A stretch of 64,000 nt of DNA from Flabesymbios commensalis (lineage: Eukaryota > Annelida > Polychaeta > Terebellida > Flabelligeridae): the NCBI GenBank assembly GCA_964017125.1, contig OZ024902.1, forward strand, positions 104,194,529 to 104,258,528, given 5' to 3'. The position numbers were made by a program, and so were the translations under genes. Shown here piece after piece: positions 10,957-21,702 of this stretch. The notes under the pieces are model-generated. The model searched no databases. It saw nothing but the letters and a program-made list of their open reading frames with translations, and had not been told where the DNA came from. Each line of letters begins with the position of its first letter. The stretch's first letter is position 1.

Positions 10957-11044
10957 GCGGGGTTCGACTTTAGACGCCAGAATCTGACGTCTACAGACGT
11001 CAGATTCCGTCGTCTAAAGACGGTCCCCGCGCTGAAAGGGTTAA
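10957..11044 (+). repeat. H1 hairpin and right terminus
   Basis: The arms GCGGGG...TTTAGACG / CGTCTAAAGACGGTCCCCGC surround an apex built on GACGTCTACAGACGTC. The terminus is GCTGAAAGGGTTAA. This is the diagnostic H1 hairpin end shared with the short MITEs. Confidence 0.85.
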
Positions 11045-11220
11045 GCAAGAATATGGTCGTTTTATTTTGTTTTTATTAGCCGAATAAATCACTGGTATTG
11101 TCTGTTTAAACATCAAAATATGGTAATATTTGGTCCCAAGTTAAACGAATATCAGTTTTGTCATCCACTTCAAGTGGATGAACATTTAAATTATTTAATT
11201 TAGCGCTTTAAGGGTTATCA
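11041..11220 (+). mobile_element. H2 MITE abutting the large element
   Basis: It starts at the same TTAA that closes the preceding element. The body has TTTGGTCCCAAGTTAAAC, as in the other H2 copies. The loopless palindrome CATCCACTTCAAGTGGATG (11164-11182) lies near the right end, which is TTTAGCGCTTTAAGGGTTAT. Confidence 0.65.
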
Positions 11221-11688
11221 GATGCAAATAATTATGAGATCCGGTCAATGAAACGTAAATCTTTATTTCGCAAACAATTTTGATACTTTATATGTCATCA
11301 GTATACCCATCCACACCTTGAAAAACCCCAGGAATCTTTAGGCTATTACTGGAAAAAATCATGTAAAGGTATGTTGAAATGATAACAAAAGGACCAATTG
11401 GTGATGTTGTACTTGTATTGGAACCCTGAATATAGCAGAAACATCTAACCACCTCACATGATAATGGATCTTGTGCTGTTAATAATGTAAGATTATAAGT
11501 TGTTGTTTTTTCGTTATTTATTGTCTGTTTAGGATGTTTTATTTGTATGTGCAACTCATTTGAGAGGTACATACAACGCGTTGGCCGCAGTTTCACTTTT
11601 ATTCTATTTACAATAAATCTTTATATAGTTATTATTATTCTGTTATTGCCTTATGGATTTTCCCAACTTGGGACATTGAGTATACGTG

Positions 11689-11775
11689 TGCAACAGGGGA
11701 TGGCCCAGTTTAGCCTATATGTGCACAAAGGTGGCCTAATGCCCGATACATTTCATTTCATTTTGCAACAGGGGA
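11689..11775 (+). mobile_element. 5'-truncated SINE tail with 12-bp target duplication
   Basis: TGCAACAGGGGA at 11689-11700 is repeated exactly at 11764-11775. Between them lies only the last ~63 bp of the SINE seen at 4.2 kb: GGCCCAGTTTAGCCTATATG, GGTGGCCTAA, then the ATTTC tail. It is a bona fide truncated retroposition, and it shows the second SINE body can retropose alone. Confidence 0.9.
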
Positions 11776-12552
11776 ACTAAATATGTTGCGGAGGATCGGC
11801 CTCGAATAAAGCCCTTGAGTTTAGACGTAACCAAGTAGCAAGTAACATGTAACCAAGTAACAAATAACAAGTAGCCAAATAACCAAGTAACAAGTCTTAG
11901 CTTTATGAAAGGTCATCCCCCGCAAATACGAGACGTTTACCCAATGTTGTTTTAATGTTAGGCTGACGTCGAAAGACACCACACCACCAGCTGAGCCAGG
12001 TAAGCTATGAGTTAAACTTTTGACCGCTGAAGTCATTTCTGCTTATAAGTTAATAGCGTTATATGAGTGCTATAAGCACGAGCCATCCCGGGAGCAGCAG
12101 TCAAAGGGTTAATTAAAAAATACAATTATAATTGTATAAGGTGTTTGAACGGCTTTATAATTACCCGATTTTGTGAAAATCAAATCAAGATATCTTATTT
12201 TAGTCACCTAATCACTTAATTGATATAATTTAAATAATGAAGGGCTGACAAATATAACACTTATTTATGATAACCAAATACGTTAATCGAGTGAAAATGT
12301 ATAATTTTATTTTGACTACATTAATCCAGCTACATGACACACGATGTAAAGTTGTGGCTCTCTTTGGGAACTTATAGGCAATCTAGCACTTAATGTGTAG
12401 ATATTGCTGTTTAATTTGATTGGTGAAAAGTGATAGGATTTGACTGCACGCCATGGAGTTTAAAATAGAAATAAACTTAGATAGTGGTCTTGAATTATTG
12501 GTTTACCGTCTGGATATTTATGAAGTATTCGCTGAGTAAAATTACATACGTT
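11776..12552. other. no gene; AAGTAACAAGTAACC short repeat and degenerate M1 trace
   Basis: A patch at 11827-11895 repeats 'AACCAAGTAACAAGTA' imperfectly. At about 11930-11990 'TTTACCCAATGTTGTTTTAATGTTAGGCTGACGTCGAAAGAC' resembles one decayed arm of the M1 palindrome family. The rest is AT-rich and unannotated. Confidence 0.4.
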
Positions 12553-12748
12553 TTTAATCCATTTAATTAAGCCATCAAATCACTTTGATCGGGAACGAAA
12601 TGAACATTTAAGCATCAAGATTTGAAAATGTTTGATCTCAAATTACACAAATGCGAGTAATTTTCACCCACTTGAAGTTGTGGGTCGCGGTAGCGAGACA
12701 CAACTTCAAGTGGGTGAAAATTTAAATAATTTTATTAGCGGTTTAAGA
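12553..12748 (+). mobile_element. H2 MITE (piggyBac-like)
   Basis: The body has TCGGGAACGAAATGAACATTTAAGC and GATCTCAAATTACACAAATG. The hairpin (~12661-12722) has arms CACCCACTTGAAGTTGTG / CACAACTTCAAGTGGGTG and an apex TCGCGGTAGCGA. The right end AGCGGTTTAAG is slightly eroded; the left limit is uncertain. Confidence 0.7.
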
Positions 12749-13174
12749 GTAGAATCTGTAACGTAAACCCATCCCCGGAGACTGGAGCACAGACTATAAT
12801 GGAATGCCACGAGGGTATGGGGACGTCATTCAATGACTTTGAAGCTATTTGAAATCGGCGTTTCACCACGTATATACAAAATCAATAATTCTATAGCAAA
12901 TTGTAGAGCACGGTAAATAATGTAAACGATCTGCTTTAGGAAATAAAGGGTTGACATTTAGATGACCAGGTAGGTGCGGAGACAGCATCTAGAGTGTAGC
13001 TATAGCATGGGGGGTTAGAGCGAGGGCCCCTAGAGTGAGAGCATACATCCCCTAATCAATAACAGATCAATAACGCCGGGCTACGTCAACAACTGACCAC
13101 TGCCAGAGGTCATGACCTACCGCTGACCCCTCACATGACCGGCGTCAGGTTCCTAAATAAACCCCAACCGACAC
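12749..13174. other. no gene recognised
   Basis: Unique-looking sequence of near-average composition before the first clear M1 palindrome. No motif was recognised. Confidence 0.4.
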
Positions 13175-13231
13175 CTGCTGGGTCAATGCTGAGCCAGGGT
13201 CGTAGACGCTGGCCCAGCATTGGCCCAGCAG
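13175..13231. mobile_element. M1 palindrome, 27-bp arms
   Basis: The outer arm is CTGCTGGG(T/C)CAATGCTG, meeting at the common centre GTC-GTA-GAC. I count about 3 mismatches in 27 paired positions. Confidence 0.8.
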
Positions 13232-14302
13232 TTTACCAACGTCTGGTCGTGCCAGCTGCATGGGTGGTGTTACACCGCGAATTCAGTCTAAATGCTTGTG
13301 TCGATATTTATGACAAATAATCAACTGGGTCAGTATTGCCCCGAATGATGGACGAGTCGTGGATACTGTTGTATTAACACGAAAGCTAGCACACTAAAAT
13401 ATGTAAAACATGCAAGTACTAGAACTCACCGGATAATTTGCAAATACCATTTCTTCCAATTATATCCATATACTCCGAAATTCTTTAGATGCATGGGAAG
13501 GGCGGTCAGTATGCGAAAAGTATTCATATCTAGTAATCCATATACTCTTTGATAGAAGTTCAGATAATGTTTATAATATATTGATTCTGGATTTGGTAGA
13601 CACGCCTCTGGCTTCATCAGGTCAGGGGGTCAGTTTGCTGACAGCTGGCAATAGCACTAACGTATTACCATGGACGTATTACCTAGTCTAAATCTCTACT
13701 CAATTACCAATCATTGGCAATGCGATTATTATATGATGGATGAAATAGGAAATTTATTTGATTCGTCGAATTAGGATTTTTTCACTTCAGTAAAGTAAAC
13801 TATAACTTTTATTATTGTTAGAGCAAATCAGATAAAACCTACACTCGTAGCTACTAACCAATCAAAACATACTCCTTTTTAAATCTTTTGTTCTGAGATT
13901 TTTCAAAAAGCAACACCTGACAGTGCAACAGACTTAAACCATCTGTCATATAAGATATATGTCATATAAGATATGACAAATCTAAACACTGTTTACTTAA
14001 TTGAGGCAAGGAATCCTTGCTTGAGGTTATGGATCGTGCCAGCGAGACAACTCTTGGATACAAAATTCAATTCGATAATTTAAAAGGTTTTCCAGTAGTT
14101 CATATGTCTGTCAGTTTATCATTGATCCAATGCTTAGCAGTTTGTATAAGATTTGCGTAGAAAAATGTTTATGTTCTTTCACAATATAAGCTGGAGGCCG
14201 ATAAGAGGTGATTCCAGGTAATGTGGAATGTTATCTAGGCCTGCGGTTGATACATCTTCAAATAGAAAACAAGTACCGTGAGATTCGTCAAATATGTGTT
14301 TC
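13232..14302. other. no gene recognised
   Basis: AT-rich unique sequence. A 24-bp local duplication (ATATAAGATATATGTCATATAAGATATG) lies near 13950-13975. No coding block was recognised. Confidence 0.4.
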
Positions 14303-14519
14303 TTAAAGCACTGAAATAATAGTATATAAACCATGGAGACCAAAGGTTTTTTTTAAGTTAGCACTTTCCGGTTCAATTGAATACCTATGTTATGGGTCTA
14401 CGACCACTAGAAATATTTTAATTCTTACAGCGCGGGGACCGTCTTTATACGTCAGAATCTGACGTCTACAGACGTCAGATTCTGACGTATAAAGAAGGTC
14501 CCCGCGCTGTAAGGGGTAA
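14303..14519 (+). mobile_element. H1 MITE (short deletion form)
   Basis: TTAA at 14303, then a shortened left part with AAACCATGGAGACCAAAGG and CCTATGTTATGGGTCTACG. The hairpin (~14428-14512) has GCGGGGACCGTCTTTATACGTCAG arms pairing around GACGTCTACAGACGTC. The terminus is GCGCTGTAAGGGGTAA. Confidence 0.85.
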
Positions 14520-15844
14520 AACGATAAGGTCGATCCTAGCAGTCAAAGTGTCGTATGCGCCACTCACCTGGGCTACACATACGATATTCTGACTGAAAAC
14601 GTGATATGTCTGTTTATAAATCACGACACTGCTATGGAACATTTTTCATGCAGGTAGTCCGTGTTGGGAAATGTATTATCCAGTGATCAGGATCAGTAAG
14701 GTACATTATTGCATAATTATTATCATCGCCGCTGTGTTTCGCCATAGAAACCCAAATCACATGTTGAAAATCATCTGTTATATATATGTTGAATGTAAAA
14801 TAACCAGAAATTGCAATGTGGTGGAGAAGTGACATTGTAGCTGTTCCAAAACTGATGACATACGTGGAATTTTAACACCATTAACAGCGTTTTCATTTTA
14901 AAATTGGAGAATACCAATTGTTCCTGACAATCTGTGATTGAGCACAAGTTTTACCATTAATAAAAGGTTGTACGGGCATCTGAGTAAAATTGTATAAAAA
15001 TCAATGAACGTCGCTGGAATGTCCGGGTGAATCGCATGACATTGCTTGTATGATGTTGCCAGGATCCGTGGAGGACTATACGTATGGGTGTAATAGATTG
15101 CACAATAATATCCAATGAAAAACGTGGCTTTCGTCTTTGTCAGTAGCCGCGTACGCAGCTTGGGAAAAATGTGCCGACCTTGGGCCACATTTTTTCATTC
15201 TCGTAATGTGCCCAGCTTGACCAAAGAATCTCTGCGACCAAACCTAATATCCAAATACCTTCACCCTCAGACCTCTCTGTTAACCATGTTAACTGATCTA
15301 ACTGATCGTGCTAACTGATCTGTTATTTGGTAAATTAAGGGAACTACTGACATATTAAACATAGGGCGTTCACTTATTTTTTTTCCACCTTTCACGTTCA
15401 GACAAATATATTCAAATGAAGGAAACATTTTTCAAATCATAAAATGGCCTTTCCAGACTGAAATTTTCAGACCGAAATCTTACTAAGCTTTAGAATACAA
15501 GAATTGACTGTGAATCAAATATAGAATATAACATACGTCTCTCGATTTTCTAAAGATGCAAAAATGTCTATTCATCTTTTATAATAATATCTTATCTATA
15601 TCTATTAGAGTATATAGTTTTTTCCATCAAAAGGATTTCCCCCTCATTGGCCAATAATAATGAAGAAATCACATAACGAATCCAGACCGAAAAAGTTATT
15701 TAGGACTGACCAGAACTAAGTATAATCTTCCTTCTAGGAAGGAGGGAATAATTACAAGTTACGGTGAAATTCACACATTATTCGTTCACATAGGGCTATT
15801 GTGGTGGCGTTGATTCCATTGACCAGCAGTAAACTCGAAACATT
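14520..15844. other. no gene recognised
   Basis: AT-rich intergenic or intronic sequence. Short frames (e.g. 14898-15188 minus) have no identifiable domain. Confidence 0.4.
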
Positions 15845-15913
15845 GACTCGATGTTGGCTACATGTTGGGCCAGCGTCGGAGACGCTGGTCCAACATGTAA
15901 CCGACACCGAGTC
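15845..15913. mobile_element. M1 palindrome, 33-bp arms
   Basis: The outer arm is GACTCGATGTTGGCTACATG, the apex GTC-GGA-GAC. About 4 mismatches in 33. The outer 20 bp match no other copy in the window. Confidence 0.85.
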
Positions 15914-16103
15914 CGCATGCCGTGTTACAACACGGGAGGAGGTTGACTGAGGTGATCCGTGTGGGCAGCAGCCTCTTACTGGGGGATCCCGGCTGGCCGG
16001 ATGCTGAGGTGTCCTCACCTGGCCTTCCCTATAACAACCACCCCGGGTACTGTGCTGCGGTACTCACACGTAACTAACAGGCGTGTCACCGGGATTACCG
16101 GGA

Positions 16104-16297
16104 TTAACCCTTTCAGCGCGGGGACCGTTTTTATACGTCAGAATCTAAAGACGCTCCCCGCACTGGAAGAATTCAAACATTTACAATGGGCATAGACCCA
16201 TTACATAATGAATCGGAAAGAGCTAAATGAGACATTTATGATGATTTCAAATTTGAAAGTTGGTTTATACAAAAAAAATCAGCGCTTTGAGGATTAA
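16104..16297 (-). mobile_element. H1 MITE with a shortened hairpin
   Basis: TTAACCCTTTCAGCGCGGGG at the left. The palindrome has lost most of its apex. The body has ACATTTATGATGATTTCAAATTTG and GGTTTATACAAA, and the right end is CAGCGCTTTGAGGATTAA. Orientation is opposite to the 14.3-kb copy. Confidence 0.85.
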
Positions 16298-17261
16298 TAC
16301 GTGCACACCCACGGATCATCACGCGAGGTACGTGCTTGAATCCCGGAGTGTGGCCGTATACGTGATCTTACACTCGTAACACCCTATATATAACATAAAT
16401 AATTGTAGGAAGTGATACATAGCTTTTCTGTATTTTATGTTTCTACGCTTTCCAGAGTGTATTTTTTGCTACTATATATAATTAGTATGGCATACGTAGT
16501 AGCTATTTTATCTCTGGTTTTGGTGCGGGAAACAAAATGATAGACCTCTATGTTATCTTGGCAATGCCTTTTATTTCATTTTTAGTAGTAGTCATTTATA
16601 TTATCGAAATAACCAGCTTTTATTTTGGCAATGCCACTTAACATGATTTTAGCTGTGTATGTCATACCATGTATATTATCATATGATTTTAACAAACTAA
16701 CAATCTTGTATATACGTGTACATATATCTCTTTCATTTCCATGACAAATAAGTCTGTAATGACTTTTCTTTTCTGTCAATAAAATATCTGTCTGTCTGTC
16801 TGTATTTATAATTATATCACTTTGCTAGAAGCACTAACCTAACATGTTTAATGAAACCATTTATCTGTCATCATCCTACTGGTATGAGATCTGAAATCGT
16901 TATTAATGAGCTATATTTTATATTTGGAAAATTGTTGTATTTCCCTATTATACCACTTACAAATCACCAGAGCTGTACTCGCTCTCCAAATACCCATTTG
17001 CCTAATCATTTTCATGCGCTACAAGGCGTTAGTTATACAATGCTTGTTGTGGATGAATATTTCAATATAATTGTGCAGTAGAAGGGATAAATAGCATTAT
17101 CTTGTGATTATTCAATTCGTGTCGTGCACAGAGTCACCTGGTGTGACCTGGGTGAGACAATAAACCATCTCATTAGTGGATCTGTAGACCTGATGATTCT
17201 GTGGAACTGTAGCCCTACAATGATCACAAAAGACCGGTTTGGACAGATAAGTGAGGGGATA
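16298..17261. other. no gene; likely retroposon tail and an eroded H3 trace
   Basis: At 16770-16805 'TGTCAATAAAATATCTGTCTGTCTGTCTGT' has the look of a retroposon 3' end: a polyadenylation-like AATAAA, then (TCTG)n. At 16990-17080 'TTCATGCGCTACAAGG ... TTGTTGTGGATGAATATT' resembles an eroded H3 hairpin. Otherwise nothing was recognised. Confidence 0.35.
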
Positions 17262-17705
17262 TCATGGGTTGAAATAAGGTAGTAAATTAATTATAAATGC
17301 TGATGAATCCACTAGTTTACAATTCGTTATAGCATAGCTGTACATAGCTATGATATAACGAATTGCTTCACCAAAGCATGGACAATCTTCTCTCGATGTT
17401 TCGTCGCCAAGAACTATCGGCGATATATCGCAGAACAGCGCCGAGCAGCGCACAACAGTCGGCGAACATTCAGTGAGGTACACGAAAGTTAAAAATGTCG
17501 CAGACACATCTACGACACATCGGCGATGTTCCCAACATGCTCGTATAAACATTGGCGATGTATATTCGAAGTGATAATATCTGATTATCTGATTTGGCTG
17601 ATCCATCGCCGATGTTCTCGAACTGCTCTGCGAAGCATCGGCGATGCTATGGCGATGCTTATGGCGAAGGATCACCGACCATCGCCGATTATTCGGCAAA
17701 ATTTC
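17262..17705. mobile_element. repeat-rich element with ATCGCCGATG motifs
   Basis: A near-perfect palindrome sits at 17320-17365 (arms CAATTCGTTATAGCATAGCTGTA). It is followed by many scattered copies of ATCGGCGATG or ATCGCCGATG and related CGGCGA words on both strands up to 17690. The motif density is far above background and ends abruptly on both sides. It looks like a non-autonomous element with internal iterated short motifs. No family is assigned and no termini are fixed. Confidence 0.5.
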
Positions 17706-19017
17706 GAAGATACCTTCCTGACTATTCCCCGAAGGTTACACAGTTTATACAATGTTTTTTTTATACATAAGTATAACATTTATACCACAGTTGTTTGTAT
17801 TATTGCATTAACAATAACACATAATGTGTTTCTTCTCATTTGCATTGACCTTGATATTTCGGGATGAAAAGAAATTGTCATATTTCACAAAATAACCGTA
17901 AGTAAAGAGAATTTTTACTGTCGTAACATATATAGTTTCTCATCTAATCATATTTTTGTACAAAATGCCATGTATGTAAATGAGTATTACTGTGGAGACT
18001 GGAGCGACGTATAATTAAGTCTGCTTAGACTCGATAACGTCAACAACTTGTTTCTGAATATGTAATTGTTCTAGTCACTAAAATATAGACGTTTGACAGA
18101 TCTATTGTGATTTTCCACTTCGCATTGGGTGGCATTTTTTCAATAAGCACGTCAGGAATATATGTTTTCTGTTAGCATATAGCATAGTTAGATGACATTG
18201 TGTCTGACTGATATGACATCTGGACGTTGTAAATGAGCGATCTGCCTGGCCCACAAGTCATATCTCCCTCTATATTGCTTAATATTACTTACAATGGATG
18301 AAATAAAACATAATAATGGGCCGACTGGGGCATGTCCCCGCATACCGATGCATAAATACATATAGAAAAAAAATGTGCTTAGAAATGGATGCTTAAGTTG
18401 AAGTGATTAACAATTATGGTAGTTATATATTATGTGAGACACATCCAATGATTAGTTATTAAAACAATACCACGAAATAAATAAAGATCAAAATAACTTA
18501 TTTATCACACACTATTTTGCTATTTTTGTAACACTCTGAAATAGAACAATGACCGAACATGCAATGACATTTATACAAATTAATTCGGTTTATATAACAG
18601 AGAAAGCGAGTGAAATAACAACATACATGTACCTAATACACAGGTGTTGTCTGGTAAACCAGTTATTTGTATTGTGTTGTTTCAGAAATGCATCATAATT
18701 TTGCATTATGCATTTCTGGTTGTATGAAATTGGTAAAAACACACATATCCTGCCAGTCTTATATATAGACATACGAAAAGAAGCCAATTCTGAATTCAAA
18801 TATCGGGGTTTACATTTAGAGTTGACTAAATGTCATAGCTGATATGAGCATGAGATTAAATGTTATTAGTTATTTTTTTTAGAAACATCACACCAAACGA
18901 TCGTGTTCAATCGTGAATGGGTCAACCACTTAGGATCGAGAATGAACACGACATGTTATTCATTTTTGCTTTGATTTCAAATATAACCTTTGAAGTGGTG
19001 ATTATCCTGATGGAATG
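17706..19017. other. no gene recognised
   Basis: AT-rich sequence. Around 18900-18955 'CACCAAACGATCGTGTTCAATCGTGAATGGGT ... GATCGAGAATGAACACGA' forms a loose inverted repeat that could be part of the H2-like element next to it. Confidence 0.35.
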
Positions 19018-19078
19018 TCCATCCACTTGAAGTTGTGTATGGCTGGCGAGATTCACAACTTCAAGCGAATGCAAATTA
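19018..19078. repeat. H2-type hairpin, eroded
   Basis: Arms ATCCACTTGAAGTTGTG / CACAACTTCAAGCGAATG. The apex is decayed (TATGGCTGGCGAGATT). The element limits could not be set. Confidence 0.6.
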
Positions 19079-19291
19079 CTTGGAGGTGTGAAACGTAATG
19101 TGTAAAAGTATTGATCATTTTTTGAGCTTCTTTGACCGATTTTTTTTTTAATTTTAAGGATTAAAAAAACAAATTAACATGAGTGCCTCTATACACTCAG
19201 TCAGATTGATATGAAGGTAAACATCTGGGATTGTATTCTCAAAGTGGTCGAGCCAGATGACCATCTCAATCAATTACAAGCATAGGAGCTA
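19079..19291. other. no gene recognised
   Basis: Short AT-rich spacer between a decayed H2 hairpin and a full-length M1 element. Confidence 0.4.
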
Positions 19292-19400
19292 CCCAGTAAA
19301 CACAAAACATTTGTATGACATTTATACAATGTTGGAGCAACGTCGAAGACGTTGGTCCAACATTGTATAAATGTCATACAAATGTTTTGTATTTACTGGG
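19292..19400. mobile_element. M1 palindrome, full length, 53-bp arms
   Basis: The whole 109 bp is one palindrome around GTC-GAA-GAC, with about 2 mismatches in 53 pairs. The outer tip CCCAGTAAACACA is the family terminus. The middle of the arm (TTTGTATGACATTTATACAA) is private to this copy. One of the best copies for deducing the family's structure. Confidence 0.92.
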
Positions 19401-19768
19401 CAGGTTAATCGCTTTGAACTAGTTCTCTGAAATGAGATGCAGACAAATGAATCTTAACCTTAGCAACAGTTATCTGGTTTCATATTCCCAACAGGAGTGC
19501 TGTGATTTTTACAAATCATACTCTTGACATTAAACTTTCCCAATCATTTTTGTTTTGCATTTTTTAGTATTGTGCAGCCAAATTTCAGGTCAATCTAGCG
19601 TTTATCCCTCTTATTTGTAATACGTGTGAATGTGGGGCTCGTGACATGGCGTGCTGGTGTTTGCTGGGACGATCACGTGCACGCTCCTGTTGACCTTGCA
19701 GATGGTAGAGCGGTTGGTGGCAGTATTTGCTGAGGTCCCTGCTGTTGTAATTGTCATCTGACATTTGT
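19401..19768. other. no gene recognised
   Basis: No domain or repeat could be named in this interval. Confidence 0.35.
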
Positions 19769-19830
19769 CAACCGCTGGTTCAGAGCTGGGGCAACGTCGG
19801 AGACGTTGCCCCAGCTGTGATCCAGCGTTG
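19769..19830. mobile_element. M1 palindrome, ~30-bp arms
   Basis: The arms CAACCGCTGG...AGCTGGGGCAACGTC pair with one indel and about two mismatches. The apex is GTC-GGA-GAC. Confidence 0.85.
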
Positions 19831-20267
19831 GGATTCTGTCTGGTGTCTTGCAGCATGCATGAGTGTGCGAACTGGAGTAAAGAGGGCGGCTGGTCTGGAT
19901 GTGGAAATGTGCTGTGGCAGCATTATCAGCATCAACAGCAGCATCAGGAGTATCAGAGTCACAACCTGTCAACTGACACAATCAACAGTCATCAGGGCAA
20001 ATTGTAGCGACGTCACCAGCCAGCAATCGTCAACAGCAGCATATGCAGCAGGAGTGGCCCCAGAAACAAGAGCGTCTGCAGGAGTGGCAGAAGCAGAAGC
20101 ACTGCAGGAGTGGCCGCATTAACAGCAGCACTCAGCTAGTCCGCTTAGCGGAGGCCTGGATGCCGACTCCCTGTGATGAATACCTGCGGGGTCAGAGGTC
20201 AGGCCAGGGGCCACGACACCCTCTTATTACCAGGAGATTTGTCTCGGATGATAGCTCAACGCTGTTC
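19831..20267. other. CAG-rich low-complexity stretch, no convincing gene
   Basis: At 19915-20130 there are many CAGCAG/CATCAG triplets and a repeated GCAGGAGTGGC phrase. Overlapping open frames in several phases here reflect triplet bias. A good-looking donor (ATG|GTAAGTATG) near 20342 follows, but I see no matching acceptor or conserved coding block. Confidence 0.4.
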
Positions 20268-20306
20268 CAATGCTGGACCAACGTCTACGCCGTTGGTCCA
20301 GCATTG
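20268..20306. mobile_element. M1 palindrome, 18-bp arms
   Basis: CAATGCTGGACCAACG arms with one mismatch around GTC-TAC-GCC. This is a short form without the outer termini. Confidence 0.75.
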
Positions 20307-21529
20307 AACTATAGCAGTCCATTCAATGATCTCAGAGTACATGGTAAGTATGAATGACTGGATTGTTCAGAAGAACCTACGTACGATACTGACGACCCAA
20401 GTCACAGGAAGCCGTCAAATAGTACTAGCAAATATTGGTACTTGCGCATGGACCATGCATATCGTTTGATCATCTCTTTTGCTGTTATGTTTTGAAAGTC
20501 ATGCCACATTTCAATACATACAAACAATAATGATAAGTAATCAAATCCTTATCCTGAAGAGACGTACATCATTAATAAAAGAAACAGTAAATTGTAATTT
20601 CAGATGACATATGCTTGATGAAAACACCTGCAAAAAGTGCAATAGGGCGTCAAATTTAATACATGTGGGGATTGCATTTCTCGTCCTCTGTAGATGGCCA
20701 TCAACGCAGTAAATTGTCCCATAAAACCTGGATTGTGAAAAAAGCAGAAGTATATTATTACCTAATCTATAGCGTGACCAGGTCGCTGAAGTGGAGAAGA
20801 TTCATCCTGAAACGAGAAGCTCTAGGTTCAAATATATAAAATCATGGTAATGAGATACGTACCTGGGAGAGCACCCCTGAGGTACAGGAGGATAATAGTA
20901 ATATCAATTCACTAATTGAACAGTAATAATTAAAATTTAGAATATCTGGGATATAATATAGAAGGATAGTAATTCAATCGTCAATCAATAATAAAAACTT
21001 GACAAAACACTTTTTGCTACAGTTTCTCAAAGATTAATATGACATTTCAAAATCTGACAAATAAAAAACTTAAGTTACATAAGTTTTGCTTCTTGATTTC
21101 AAAAACGTTCCCCACACAACCAATCAGCTTCTGACTCTACGAGACAGATTAACACATGTCCTTGCGAACAGACGATCCCCTGCCAGTTTTATCACCCTTT
21201 TCTTTTTTTTTGATAAAATCCTCGTGACCTTTGCCTGTCGCTTACGGTAATCAAAAAGTTGTTTGATAGTCCTTGTAGGTTCCTCTATCAGTTCCATTCT
21301 TCTAAAGCTAACGAGCTCTTGGCAAATAGCGAGGAAAAAGTTCATACAAATGGCCCAGGCTGGTACATCGCTGTGCAAAGCAGCACAAATACATGTGGGG
21401 CAGTTTTATCACCGCTGCTTCCTCGTTATGTGTTAAGAGATGGTTAGCAGGGTCCTGCTTCACTAATAGTCCAAAAAAATTAAGCAGTAATTGAATTCTT
21501 ATAAAGTGTTTGGTAAAGATCTCTATCGT
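20307..21529. other. no gene recognised
   Basis: AT-rich unique sequence; frames at 21124-21378 (minus) and 21259-21447 (plus) carry no identifiable domain. Confidence 0.4.
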
Positions 21530-21702
21530 GTTCAGTGCGGGACCGTCTTAAGACGTCAGAATATACCGTCTAAAGGGTCCCACGCACTGAAAGAATTAAA
21601 AAATATGATAATGGTCGTAAACCTTTATGATGATTTCAAATTGAAAAAAACTCTTTGGTCTCCATGGTTTATACAAAAATATTTCAGCGTTGTAAGGGTT
21701 AA
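21530..21702 (-). mobile_element. H1 MITE with an internally shortened hairpin
   Basis: The hairpin end GTTCAGTGCGGGACCGTC is near 21530. The body has CTTTATGATGATTTCAAATTG and CTTTGGTCTCCATGGTTTA. The right end is CAGCGTTGTAAGGGTTAA. The apex has lost most of the GACGTC...GACGTC palindrome. Confidence 0.85.

Larger units (their letters stand above)
1279..11044. mobile_element. proposed large TTAA-flanked DNA transposon, parent of the H1 MITEs
   Basis: The left end starts at a TTAA (1279; alternatively about 1299) and runs through CAGCGCTGAACC, GAGACCAAAGG and a block ending CCTATGTTATAG. That is the hairpin-free end of the short H1 MITEs. The right end carries the H1 hairpin and closes with GCTGAAAGGGTTAA at 11044. 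The ends are inverted relative to each other, as one element requires. Just inside them, 1403-1550 and 10771-10909 form a ~145-bp inverted repeat containing a C7/G7 run and a TGATAGCAGTTTAGA phrase. These begin about 124 and 135 bp from the respective ends. Short H1 MITEs look like the two tips joined at CCATAACATA, i.e. internal-deletion derivatives. The interior holds the nuclease-like pseudogene, a LINE, a SINE and H3 copies, and no M1 palindromes, which are common outside. TTAA plus CCCTT ends are typical of piggyBac-like elements; I saw no piggyBac transposase. The alternative is two separate element fragments that happen to be inverted. Confidence 0.5.

Noticed and set aside
20043-20357. 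Coding exon ending at a strong GTAAGTATG donor
   Set aside because: The frame is CAG-triplet-biased, includes an M1 palindrome and shows no recognisable domain or acceptor.
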